Source of the DNA: Candidatus Pseudomonas phytovorans
Lineage (GTDB): Bacteria; Pseudomonadota; Gammaproteobacteria; Pseudomonadales; Pseudomonadaceae
Assembly: GCA_029202525.1 (NCBI GenBank)
Contig: CP119325.1
Coordinates: 1,586,001-1,650,000, forward strand
Length of the DNA: 64,000 nt
Direction of reading: 5' to 3'
The notes beneath the pieces are model-generated. The model searched no databases. It saw only the letters and a program-made list of their open reading frames with translations, and was not told where the DNA came from. Below are positions 1-8,821 of the stretch, one piece after another. Position 1 is the first letter of the stretch; each line of letters opens with the position of its first letter. Made by a program: the position numbers and the translations under genes.

Positions 1-2
1 TG

Positions 3-1259
3 GTTGGTTTCACCGACCTCGACGACCATGGTCGCGAAGGGGTGGAGCTGGCCTACGACGAGTGGCTGGCCGGCGTGCCCGGCAAGCGCCAGGTGATCAA
101 GGACCGGCGTGGCCGGCTGATCAAGGACATTCAGGTAACCAAGAACGCCAAGGCCGGCAAGACCTTGGCGTTGTCGATAGACCTGCGCCTGCAGTACCTG
201 GCCACCCGCGAGCTGCGCAACGCCATTGCCGAACAGGACGCCAAGGCCGGGAGCCTGGTGATCATGGACGTCAAGACCGGTGAAGTCCTGGCCATGGTCA
301 ACCAGCCAACCTACAACCCGAACAACCGCCGCAGCATGTTCCCGGCAGCAATGCGCAACCGGGCGATCATCGACGTGTTCGAGCCCGGCTCCACGGTCAA
401 GCCGATTTCCATGAGTGCGGCACTGCAGAGTGGTCGCTGGAAACCGACCGACAAGGTCGAGGTGTACCCGGGCAGCCTGCAGATCGGCCGCTACACCATC
501 AAGGACGTGTCGCGCAGCGAAGGCCCGATCCTCGACCTGACCGGCATCCTGATCAATTCCAGTAACGTCGGCATGAGCAAGATCGCCTTCGATATCGGCG
601 GCGAGGCCATCTACCGGGTCATGTCGCAGGTCGGCCTGGGCCAGTACACCGGCCTTGGCTTCCCGGGCGAGCGTGTTGGCAACCTGCCCAACCACCGCGA
701 GTGGCGCAAGGCTGAAACCGCGACCCTTTCGTATGGCTATGGCTTGTCGGTAACCGCCTTGCAGCTGGTGCATGCCTACGCGGCACTGGCCAACGACGGC
801 AAGATGGTGCCGCTGTCGATCATCAAGGTCGACAAGGCGCCGGATGCCGTGCAGGCCATTCCGAAGGAAACCGCCGAAACCGTTCAGGGCATGCTGCAAC
901 AGGTGATCGAAGCCCCGCGTGGCGTGTTCCGTGCCCAGGTGCCGTTCTATCACGTGGCCGGCAAGTCCGGCACCGCGCGTAAAGCCACCGTGGGTTCCAA
1001 GGGTTATACCGAAAACGCCTACCGTTCGCTGTTCGCCGGCTTCGGGCCGATGAGCGACCCGCGTTACGCCATCGTCGTGGTCATCGACGAGCCGGGCAAG
1101 GGTGGTTACTTCGGTGGCCTGGTTTCGGCCCCGGTGTTCAGCAAGGTCATGTCCGGCACCCTGCGCCTGATGAACGTACCGCCAGATAACCTGCCGCCAC
1201 CGGCACCCGCCGAACAGTCGCAAGTCAATGCAGCAGCCGCCAAGGGAGGGCGTGGATGA
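3..1259 (+). CDS. ftsI: Peptidoglycan D,D-transpeptidase FtsI (PBP3), 5' end outside window
   Basis: Septal class B penicillin-binding protein that cross-links peptidoglycan at the division site with FtsW. The frame is open from base 3, so the N-terminal anchor and dimerisation part lie outside the window and 418 residues remain. All three transpeptidase motifs are visible: STVK with the catalytic serine (390-401), SSN (558-566) and KSGT (963-974). The C-terminus is rich in Pro and Ala. Its stop overlaps the murE start in an ATGA arrangement. Identification is secure from motifs and position at the head of a mur/fts cluster. Confidence 0.97.
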   Translation, partial: VGFTDLDDHGREGVELAYDEWLAGVPGKRQVIKDRRGRLIKDIQVTKNAKAGKTLALSIDLRLQYLATRELRNAIAEQDAKAGSLVIMDVKTGEVLAMVNQPTYNPNNRRSMFPAAMRNRAIIDVFEPGSTVKPISMSAALQSGRWKPTDKVEVYPGSLQIGRYTIKDVSRSEGPILDLTGILINSSNVGMSKIAFDIGGEAIYRVMSQVGLGQYTGLGFPGERVGNLPNHREWRKAETATLSYGYGLSVTALQLVHAYAALANDGKMVPLSIIKVDKAPDAVQAIPKETAETVQGMLQQVIEAPRGVFRAQVPFYHVAGKSGTARKATVGSKGYTENAYRSLFAGFGPMSDPRYAIVVVIDEPGKGGYFGGLVSAPVFSKVMSGTLRLMNVPPDNLPPPAPAEQSQVNAAAAKGGRG

Positions 1260-2746
1260 TGACAATGCCATTAAGCAAACTTTTCGCTCACGCCCGCCGT
1301 GATCCGCTGATTCGTGAACTGACCCTGGACAGCCGCAACATACGCCCGGGCGATCTGTTCCTGGCCGTGCCGGGCGCCAAGGTCGATGGCCGCGAGCATA
1401 TCGCCGATGCTTTGGCCCGTGGCGCTGCCGCCGTGGCCTATGAAGAGCAGGGCGCCAATGTGCTGCCGCTGACCGATGTGCCGCTGATTCCGGTCAAAGG
1501 CCTAATCGCCCAGCTGTCGGACATTGCCGGGCGCTTTTATGGCGAACCTAGCCGCCAACTCAACCTGGTGGGCGTGACCGGTACCAACGGCAAGACCAGC
1601 GTTACCCAATTGGTGGCCCAGGCGCTTGATGTGCTCGGCCAGCGCTGCGGTCTTATCGGCACGTTGGGTACCGGCTTCTACGGGGACCTGCAAAGTGGCC
1701 GGCTGACCACGCCAGACCCGATTGCCGTGCAGTCGACCCTTTATGACCTGAAAAAGCAGGGCGCCAAGGCCGTGGCCATGGAGGTCTCCTCCCACGCCCT
1801 GGAGCAAGGGCGTGTCGCCGCACTGGCATTCGACATCGCGGTCATGACCAACCTGTCCCGTGATCATCTGGACTACCACGGCAGCATGCAGGCCTACGAA
1901 GCGGCCAAGGCCAAGCTGTTCGCCTGGCCAAACCTGCGTTGTCAGGTGGTCAACCTGGATGATGACTTCGGGCGCCGGCTGGCTGAGGATTTCGCCCGCA
2001 AGCCGATTGCCGATCGTATCGAGACCCGGCTGATCAGCTATAGCCTGGAAAACCCGGATGCGTCGCTGTTCTGCCCTGAGGCCCGGTTCGATGACGATGG
2101 CGTGCGCGCCACGCTGGTTACCGCCCAAGGTGAGCGCACACTGCGCAGCCAGCTGCTGGGGCGGTTCAACCTGAGCAACATGCTCGCCGCCGTAGCTACG
2201 CTGCTGGCGCTTGATTATTCGCTGGACGAAATCCTCAAGGTCACCCCGAAACTGCAAGGCCCGGTTGGTCGCATGCAGCGCCTGGGTGGCGGCGACAAGC
2301 CGCTGGTGGTGGTCGACTATGCACACACACCAGACGCCCTGCAAAAAGTACTCGAAGCCCTGCGCCCGCACGCCCATGGCAAGCTGTTGTGCCTGTTCGG
2401 CTGCGGTGGTGACCGTGACCGTGGCAAACGCCCGCTGATGGCAGAGGTGGCCGAGCGGTTGGCTGATCGCGTTCTGGTCACTGACGACAACCCACGTACC
2501 GAAGACCCGCTGCGCATCTTTGACGACATTCGCCCCGGTTTCGCCAAGCCTGCCGGTGTCGAGTTCGTTGCCGGCCGCGGCGAGGCCATTGCGCACCTGA
2601 TTGCTACTGCTGCTGCCGACGACGTGATCGTGCTGGCCGGCAAGGGGCATGAGGATTACCAGGAGATCAATGGCGAGCGCCATGATTTCTCCGACCTTAT
2701 CGAAGCCGAGAAGGCCCTTGCAGCCTGGGAGGCTCCACATGCTTAA
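1256..2746 (+). CDS. murE: UDP-MurNAc-L-Ala-D-Glu:meso-diaminopimelate ligase MurE
   Basis: Cytoplasmic Mur ligase that adds meso-diaminopimelate to UDP-MurNAc-dipeptide using ATP. The ATP-binding loop GVTGTNGKTS is near residue 110. The motif DNPR, which in this family marks specificity for meso-DAP rather than lysine, lies near residue 410. ATG codons at 1256, 1259 and 1265 are all possible starts; 1256 overlaps the ftsI stop by four bases. The length of 496 residues is normal for the family. The 3' end overlaps murF by eight bases. Confidence 0.97.
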   Translation: MMTMPLSKLFAHARRDPLIRELTLDSRNIRPGDLFLAVPGAKVDGREHIADALARGAAAVAYEEQGANVLPLTDVPLIPVKGLIAQLSDIAGRFYGEPSRQLNLVGVTGTNGKTSVTQLVAQALDVLGQRCGLIGTLGTGFYGDLQSGRLTTPDPIAVQSTLYDLKKQGAKAVAMEVSSHALEQGRVAALAFDIAVMTNLSRDHLDYHGSMQAYEAAKAKLFAWPNLRCQVVNLDDDFGRRLAEDFARKPIADRIETRLISYSLENPDASLFCPEARFDDDGVRATLVTAQGERTLRSQLLGRFNLSNMLAAVATLLALDYSLDEILKVTPKLQGPVGRMQRLGGGDKPLVVVDYAHTPDALQKVLEALRPHAHGKLLCLFGCGGDRDRGKRPLMAEVAERLADRVLVTDDNPRTEDPLRIFDDIRPGFAKPAGVEFVAGRGEAIAHLIATAAADDVIVLAGKGHEDYQEINGERHDFSDLIEAEKALAAWEAPHA

Positions 2747-4106
2747 GCCGATGACGCTCAGCCAGCTGACTACAGCACTGAGTGGTCAGCAAATCGGTGC
2801 CGACGCCACATTCACCGGTGTCAGCATCGACAGCCGCAGCGTCAGTAGCGGGCAACTGTTCGTCGCCTTGGCCGGCCCGCGTTTCGATGGCCATGACTAC
2901 CTGGCTGATGTCAAAGCCAAGGGCGCAGTAGTCGCTTTGGTCGAGCGTGAAGTGGCCGGTGTCGACCTGCCGCAATTGCTGGTCAAGGATTGCCGGGTAG
3001 CGCTGGGTCAGCTCGGCGCCCTGAACCGCGCCGCTTTCGACAAGCCCGTGGTGGCCATCACCGGTTCCAGTGGCAAGACCACGGTCAAAGAGATGCTTGC
3101 CAGCATCCTGCGCACCCGAGGCCTGGTGCACGCCACCCGCGGCAACCTGAACAATGACCTCGGAGCGCCGCTGACCTTGCTGGAGATCGCCCCGGAGCAC
3201 AGCGCCGCAGTCATCGAGCTGGGCGCTTCGCGCATCGGTGAAATCCGCTACACCGTCGGCCTGGCCAAACCTCAGGTGGTCATCATCAATAACGCCGGCA
3301 CCGCCCACGTTGGCGAATTCGGTGGCCCCGAGAAAATCGTCGAAGCCAAGGGCGAGATTCTCGAAGGCCTGGGCGAGGGCGGTGTCGCCATCCTCAACCT
3401 GGCCGACAAGGCGTTCGATATCTGGCGCAAGCGTGCCGGCAACCACCGCATCTTTACGTTCGCGCTGGATAACCCGCAGGCTGATTTCCACGCCAGCGAC
3501 ATCGGCCGCGACGCCCGGGGCTGCCCGTCGTTCACCCTGCACGGCCCTGATGGCAGTGTGCAGGTGCAACTGAACCTTCTGGGTATCCACAACGTCAGCA
3601 ATGCCCTGGCCGCTGCCGCCGCTGCCCATGCCGTTGGTCTGAGCCTCAGTGGCATTGCTGCCGGCCTGGCTGCGGTGCAACCGGTCAAGGGCCGCACCGT
3701 GGCGCAGGTCGCGCCGAACGGTGTGCGGGTGATCGACGATAGTTACAACGCAAATCCCACCTCCATGTGCGCCGCCATTGATATACTCGCCGGCTTTTCC
3801 GGACGCACCGTCCTGGTGCTTGGGGATATCGGCGAATTGGGGCAATGGGCGGAGGAAGGCCACCGTCAGGTGGGTGACTACGCGCGCGGCAAGGTCGATG
3901 CCCTGTACGCAGTGGGTTCCAACATGACACATGCGGTCCAGGCGTTTGGCGCCAATGGCCGCCATTTCGCTACTCAAGCTGAGCTGATCGACGCGGTTAG
4001 CGCCGAAAATGCCAGCGACACCACTATCTTGATCAAGGGCTCGCGCAGCGCTGCGATGGAAAACGTCGTGGCGGCATTGTGCGGTGCCAGCGGGGAGAAA
4101 CATTAA
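2739..4106 (+). CDS. murF: UDP-MurNAc-tripeptide:D-Ala-D-Ala ligase MurF
   Basis: Adds D-Ala-D-Ala to UDP-MurNAc-tripeptide, completing the cytoplasmic pentapeptide precursor. The Mur ligase P-loop ITGSSGKTTVKEM is near residue 108, and the central domain follows with NNAGTAHVGEFGG. The frame is open further upstream to 2649, but that would put 98 bases inside murE. ATG 2739 gives the expected 455 residues and a normal N-terminus (MLKPMTLSQL). The stop TAA shares its last base with the mraY start (TAATG). Confidence 0.96.
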   Translation: MLKPMTLSQLTTALSGQQIGADATFTGVSIDSRSVSSGQLFVALAGPRFDGHDYLADVKAKGAVVALVEREVAGVDLPQLLVKDCRVALGQLGALNRAAFDKPVVAITGSSGKTTVKEMLASILRTRGLVHATRGNLNNDLGAPLTLLEIAPEHSAAVIELGASRIGEIRYTVGLAKPQVVIINNAGTAHVGEFGGPEKIVEAKGEILEGLGEGGVAILNLADKAFDIWRKRAGNHRIFTFALDNPQADFHASDIGRDARGCPSFTLHGPDGSVQVQLNLLGIHNVSNALAAAAAAHAVGLSLSGIAAGLAAVQPVKGRTVAQVAPNGVRVIDDSYNANPTSMCAAIDILAGFSGRTVLVLGDIGELGQWAEEGHRQVGDYARGKVDALYAVGSNMTHAVQAFGANGRHFATQAELIDAVSAENASDTTILIKGSRSAAMENVVAALCGASGEKH

Positions 4107-5188
4107 TGCTGCTGCTGTTGGCCGAGTATCTGCAACAGTTCCACAAAGGCTTCGCGGTCTTCCAGTACCTGTCCCTGCGCGGGATTCTTGGCGTACTGAC
4201 CGCGTTGTCCCTGGCGCTGTGGCTGGGGCCGTGGATGATCCGTACCCTGCAAATTCGCCAGATCGGCCAGGCCGTGCGTAACGACGGCCCGCAATCGCAC
4301 CTGTCCAAGTCCGGCACCCCGACCATGGGTGGCGCACTGATCCTGTCGGCCATCGCCATCAGCACGCTGTTGTGGGCTGATCTGTCCAACCGCTACGTGT
4401 GGGTGGTGCTGATCGTCACCCTGGCATTCGGCGCGATCGGCTGGGTTGATGACTACCGCAAGGTGATTGAAAAGAACTCCCGCGGCCTGCCAAGCCGCTG
4501 GAAGTATTTCTGGCAGTCGGTGTTCGGCCTGGCTGCTGCCGTGTTCCTGTACAAGACTGCGCCGACCAGCGTCGAAACCACGCTGATCCTGCCGTTCATC
4601 AAGGATGTCACCATCCCGCTGGGTGTTGGCTTCGTGGTGCTGACCTACTTCGTCATCGTCGGCTCCAGCAACGCGGTCAACCTTACCGATGGCCTCGACG
4701 GCCTGGCAATCATGCCAACGGTGATGGTCGGCGGTGCCCTGGGCATCTTCTGCTACCTGTCGGGTAACGTGAAATTCGCCGAATACCTGCTGATCCCCTA
4801 TGTGCCGGGCTCGGGTGAGCTGATCGTGTTCTGCGGCGCGCTGATCGGCGCTGGCCTGGGCTTCCTGTGGTTCAACACTTACCCGGCGCAAGTCTTCATG
4901 GGTGACGTCGGCGCGCTGGCGCTGGGCGCCGCGCTGGGCACCATCGCCGTGATCGTCCGCCAGGAAATCGTGCTGTTCATCATGGGCGGCATCTTCGTGG
5001 TGGAAACCCTGTCGGTGGTGATCCAGGTTGCCTCTTTCAAGTTGACCGGCAAGCGCGTGTTCCGCATGGCGCCGATCCACCACCACTTTGAACTCAAAGG
5101 CTGGCCAGAGCCACGGGTGATTGTCCGCTTCTGGATCATCACCGTGATCCTGGTCCTGATTGGCCTTGCATCCCTGAAATTGAGGTAG
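4106..5188 (+). CDS. mraY: Phospho-MurNAc-pentapeptide transferase MraY
   Basis: Polytopic inner-membrane enzyme that transfers phospho-MurNAc-pentapeptide to undecaprenyl phosphate, forming lipid I. About ten hydrophobic segments are visible. Conserved active-site elements are the Asp pair in GWVDDYRKV, NLTDGLDGLA and the histidine cluster in IHHHFELKGWPE. Start ATG 4106 gives 360 residues, the standard length, and the TAATG junction with murF implies coupled translation. An upstream in-frame codon at 4079 would overlap murF and is not needed. Confidence 0.97.
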   Translation: MLLLLAEYLQQFHKGFAVFQYLSLRGILGVLTALSLALWLGPWMIRTLQIRQIGQAVRNDGPQSHLSKSGTPTMGGALILSAIAISTLLWADLSNRYVWVVLIVTLAFGAIGWVDDYRKVIEKNSRGLPSRWKYFWQSVFGLAAAVFLYKTAPTSVETTLILPFIKDVTIPLGVGFVVLTYFVIVGSSNAVNLTDGLDGLAIMPTVMVGGALGIFCYLSGNVKFAEYLLIPYVPGSGELIVFCGALIGAGLGFLWFNTYPAQVFMGDVGALALGAALGTIAVIVRQEIVLFIMGGIFVVETLSVVIQVASFKLTGKRVFRMAPIHHHFELKGWPEPRVIVRFWIITVILVLIGLASLKLR

Positions 5189-5194
5189 AAGAGC

Positions 5195-6541
5195 GTGTCA
5201 TTGATCGCTTCCGACCAATTCCGCATCGTTGTCGGCCTCGGCAAGAGCGGCATGTCCCTGGTTCGCTTCCTGGCGAGCCGGGGCATTGCCTTTGCGGTCG
5301 CCGACACCCGTGAGCAACCGCCGGAACTGGATACCCTGCGCCGTGATTACCCGCAGGTGGAAGTGCGCTGTGGAGAGCTGGACGTCGACTTCCTGTGCCG
5401 CGCCAACGAGCTGTACGTCAGCCCTGGCCTGGCGCTGGCCACCCCAGCCCTGCAGCAGGCAGCGGCGCGCGGCGTGAAGCTGTCGGGTGATATCGAGTTG
5501 TTCGCCCGCTTCGCCAAGGCACCGATCATTGCCATCAGCGGTTCCAACGCCAAAAGCACCGTCACTACCCTGGTCGGAGACATGGCCGCCAAGGCCGGTA
5601 AACGCGTGGCGGTGGGTGGCAACCTCGGGACCCCGGCGCTGGACCTGCTGGCTGATGATGTCGAGCTGTACGTGCTTGAGCTGTCCAGCTTCCAACTGGA
5701 AACCACCGACCAGCTCAACGCCGAAGTAGCCACCGTGCTGAACATCAGCGAAGACCACATGGACCGCTACAGCGGCCTGCCGGCCTACCACCTGGCCAAG
5801 CACCGGATCTTCCGCGGCGCCAAGCAGGTGGTGGTCAACCGCCAGGACGCCCTGAGCCGGCCACTGCCGGTGGAAGGCATCCCTTGCTGGACCTTCGGCC
5901 TCAACCAACCAGACTTCAAGGCCTTCGGCCTGCGCGAAGTGGACGGCGAAAAATACCTGGCGTTCGAGTTCCAGGCGCTGATGCCGGCGCGCGAGCTGAA
6001 GGTGCGTGGTGCTCACAACCAGAGCAATGCCCTGGCGGCATTGGCCCTGGGGCATGCCGCAGGCCTGCCGTTCGAGCCCATGCTCGAAGCCCTGCGTGAG
6101 TTCGGTGGCTTGGCCCACCGTTGCCAGTGGGTGCGCGAGCGTAATGGCGTGAACTGGTACGACGATTCCAAGGCGACCAACGTCGGTGCGGCCCTGGCTG
6201 CCATCGAGGGCCTGGGGGCCGATATCGAAGGCAAGCTGGTGCTGATCGCCGGTGGCGATGGTAAAGGTGCCGAGTTCACAGCGCTGCGCGAGCCAGTCAG
6301 ACGTTTCTGCCGCGCCGTGGTATTGCTTGGTCGTGATGCCGAGCGCCTGGCCGAAGCGCTGGGTGATGACGTGCCGCTGGTGCGGGTCAAGACCCTGGAT
6401 GACGCCGTGCAGCAGTGTGCCGAACTGGCCCAGGCCGGCGATGCCGTGCTGCTTTCGCCAGCGTGCGCCAGCCTCGACATGTTCAAGAACTTTGAAGAGC
6501 GCGGCCGCCTGTTTGCCCAGGCAGCAGGAGGCCTTGCATGA
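5195..6541 (+). CDS. murD: UDP-MurNAc-L-Ala:D-glutamate ligase MurD
   Basis: Cytoplasmic ligase that adds D-glutamate to UDP-MurNAc-L-Ala. The N-terminal Rossmann-like domain has VVGLGKSGMS, and the ATP loop is ISGSNAKSTVTTL, a MurD-type variant of GTNGKT. The start is GTG at 5195, six bases after the mraY stop; no better ATG lies nearby. The length of 448 residues is normal. The 3' end overlaps ftsW by four bases (ATGA). Confidence 0.96.
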   Translation: MSLIASDQFRIVVGLGKSGMSLVRFLASRGIAFAVADTREQPPELDTLRRDYPQVEVRCGELDVDFLCRANELYVSPGLALATPALQQAAARGVKLSGDIELFARFAKAPIIAISGSNAKSTVTTLVGDMAAKAGKRVAVGGNLGTPALDLLADDVELYVLELSSFQLETTDQLNAEVATVLNISEDHMDRYSGLPAYHLAKHRIFRGAKQVVVNRQDALSRPLPVEGIPCWTFGLNQPDFKAFGLREVDGEKYLAFEFQALMPARELKVRGAHNQSNALAALALGHAAGLPFEPMLEALREFGGLAHRCQWVRERNGVNWYDDSKATNVGAALAAIEGLGADIEGKLVLIAGGDGKGAEFTALREPVRRFCRAVVLLGRDAERLAEALGDDVPLVRVKTLDDAVQQCAELAQAGDAVLLSPACASLDMFKNFEERGRLFAQAAGGLA

Positions 6542-7752
6542 TTTTCGGCATCTTCAAGCCCTACCCGTCGCCGCTGATCAGCGGCCGTGGCATCGACCTG
6601 GACTTCCCGATGCTGGCCGGCTGCCTGGCCTTGCTCGGCCTGGGGCTGGTGATGATCACTTCTGCCTCCTCGGAAGTGGCCGCGGTGCAGTCAGGCAATC
6701 CGCTTTACCACATGTTCCGCCACCTGGTGTACGTGTCCCTTGGCCTGGTTGCCTGTGGCGCGACCATGCTGGTACCGATCGCCACCTGGCAGCGCATGGG
6801 CTTCATGATGCTGCTGGGTGCCTTCGGCCTGCTGGTGCTGGTGCTGGTGCCGGGTATCGGCCGTGAAGTGAACGGCTCGATGCGCTGGATCGGCTTCAGC
6901 TTCTTCAACGTCCAGCCTTCGGAAATTGCCAAAGTGTTCGTGGTCGTCTACCTGGCAGGTTACCTGGTACGCAGGCAGACCGAGGTGCGCGAAACCTGGA
7001 TGGGCTTCTTCAAACCGTTCATCGTGCTGCTGCCCATGGCTGCCCTGCTGCTGATGGAGCCGGACTTCGGTGCCACCGTGGTGATGATGGGCGCGGCTGC
7101 GGCCATGCTGTTCCTCGGCGGGGTGGGGCTGTTCCGCTTCAGCCTCATGGTGGTGCTGGCGGTGCTGGCGGTGTTTGTGCTGGTGCAGGCGCAGCCCTAC
7201 CGGATGGCGCGGCTTATTACCTTCACCGACCCGTGGTCCGATCAGTTCGGCTCGGGCTACCAGCTGACCCAGGCACTGATCGCCTTCGGCCGTGGCGAGT
7301 GGCTGGGCGTTGGCCTGGGCAACAGTGTGCAGAAGCAGTTCTACTTGCCTGAAGCGCACACCGACTTCGTGTTCTCGGTACTGGCCGAAGAACTGGGCGT
7401 GGTTGGCTCGCTGCTGACCATTGCACTGTTCGTGTTCGTGACCGTGCGTGCCCTGTACATCGGCCTGTGGGCCGAGAAGGCCAAGCAGTTCTTTGCCGCC
7501 TATGTCGCCTTCGGCCTGGCATTCCTGTGGATCGGCCAGTTCCTGATCAACATCGGCGTAAACGTCGGCTTGCTGCCAACCAAGGGTCTGACCCTGCCGT
7601 TCCTCAGCTACGGGGGCAGTTCGCTGGTGATCTGCTGCGCCTGCGTGGGCCTGTTGCTGCGTATCGAGTGGGAGAGCCGAACACACTTGGGCAGCGAAGA
7701 ACACGAGTTCAGCGAAAGCGATTTTGCCGAGGAGACCAGTCATGGCCGCTGA
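6538..7752 (+). CDS. ftsW: Lipid II polymerase FtsW (SEDS family)
   Basis: Integral membrane peptidoglycan glycosyltransferase of the divisome, the partner of FtsI. The 404-residue product has about ten transmembrane segments. It carries the SEDS signature region GREVNGSMRWIGF and the large periplasmic loop with PEAHTDFVFS, where the family's essential aspartate lies. The C-terminal FLSYGGSSL element is also conserved. The start overlaps murD by four bases and the end overlaps murG by eleven. Confidence 0.96.
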   Translation: MIFGIFKPYPSPLISGRGIDLDFPMLAGCLALLGLGLVMITSASSEVAAVQSGNPLYHMFRHLVYVSLGLVACGATMLVPIATWQRMGFMMLLGAFGLLVLVLVPGIGREVNGSMRWIGFSFFNVQPSEIAKVFVVVYLAGYLVRRQTEVRETWMGFFKPFIVLLPMAALLLMEPDFGATVVMMGAAAAMLFLGGVGLFRFSLMVVLAVLAVFVLVQAQPYRMARLITFTDPWSDQFGSGYQLTQALIAFGRGEWLGVGLGNSVQKQFYLPEAHTDFVFSVLAEELGVVGSLLTIALFVFVTVRALYIGLWAEKAKQFFAAYVAFGLAFLWIGQFLINIGVNVGLLPTKGLTLPFLSYGGSSLVICCACVGLLLRIEWESRTHLGSEEHEFSESDFAEETSHGR

Positions 7753-8821
7753 CGGCAAGAACATACTGATCATGGCGGGCGGCACCGGGGGGCACGTATT
7801 CCCGGCGCTGGCCTGTGCCCGTGAGTTCCAGGCGCGTGGTTTCACCGTGCACTGGCTGGGCACGCCACGTGGCATCGAGAACGAACTGGTGCCCCAGGCC
7901 GGCCTGCCACTGCATCTGATCCAGGTCAGCGGCCTGCGCGGCAAGAGCAAGCTGTCGCTGCTCAAGGCGCCGTTCACCCTGGTCAAGGCCGTGCTGCAGG
8001 CGCGGCGCATCATTCGCCAGCTCAAACCTGTCTGCGTACTGGGCTTTGGCGGTTACGTGACCGGCCCCGGTGGTGTGGCCGCGCGGCTGTGCGGCGTGCC
8101 ACTGGTGATCCACGAACAGAACGCACGCGCCGGTACCGCCAATCGGTTGCTGGTGCCACTCTCTGCGCGGGTCTGCGAAGCTTTCCCGAACACCTTCGAG
8201 GCTAGCGACAAGCGTCGTACCACCGGCAACCCGGTGCGCCCGGAGCTGTTCATGGATGCACAACGCACGCCCCTGGCCGAGCGCCGTGCGCGCCTGCTGG
8301 TGCTCGGCGGCAGCCTGGGTGCGGAACCATTGAACAAATTGTTGCCTAAGGCCCTGTCCGAAGTACCTGCCGCGCTGCGGCCAGAGGTGTTCCACCAGGC
8401 CGGCAAGCAACACGCGCCAATCACCGCCGAGCGTTATCACGAGGCGGGCGTCGAAGCTCAGGTAGAGCCCTTCATCAAGGACATGGCCCAAGCCTATGGC
8501 TGGGCCGACATGGTGGTATGCCGGGCCGGTGCCCTGACCGTCAGCGAGCTGGCGGCAGCAGGCCTGCCTTCGATGCTGGTGCCTTTGCCCCACGCCATCG
8601 ATGACCACCAGACCCACAACGCCCAATATCTGGCCCGCGAAGGCGCTGCCTTCCTGATGCCACAAGCGACAACTGGCGCAGCGCAGCTCGCTGAACGCCT
8701 GAACGAGGTGCTGATGCAACCCGAGAAACTCAACGTCATGGCAGGCACCGCGCGGCGCCTGGCCAAACCTGCTGCAACCGGCACCGTGGTCGATATTTGC
8801 CTGGAGGTGGCCCATGGTTGA
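7742..8821 (+). CDS. murG: UDP-GlcNAc transferase MurG
   Basis: Peripheral membrane GT-B glycosyltransferase that converts lipid I to lipid II. The N-terminal glycine-rich loop MAGGTGGHVFPALA and the motif HEQNARAGTANRLL are characteristic. The C-terminal donor site region includes CRAGALTVSELAAAG. ATG 7742 gives 359 residues; the frame is open to 7724, but that extension lies within ftsW and would displace the conserved N-terminus. It overlaps murC by eight bases. Confidence 0.96.
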   Translation: MAADGKNILIMAGGTGGHVFPALACAREFQARGFTVHWLGTPRGIENELVPQAGLPLHLIQVSGLRGKSKLSLLKAPFTLVKAVLQARRIIRQLKPVCVLGFGGYVTGPGGVAARLCGVPLVIHEQNARAGTANRLLVPLSARVCEAFPNTFEASDKRRTTGNPVRPELFMDAQRTPLAERRARLLVLGGSLGAEPLNKLLPKALSEVPAALRPEVFHQAGKQHAPITAERYHEAGVEAQVEPFIKDMAQAYGWADMVVCRAGALTVSELAAAGLPSMLVPLPHAIDDHQTHNAQYLAREGAAFLMPQATTGAAQLAERLNEVLMQPEKLNVMAGTARRLAKPAATGTVVDICLEVAHG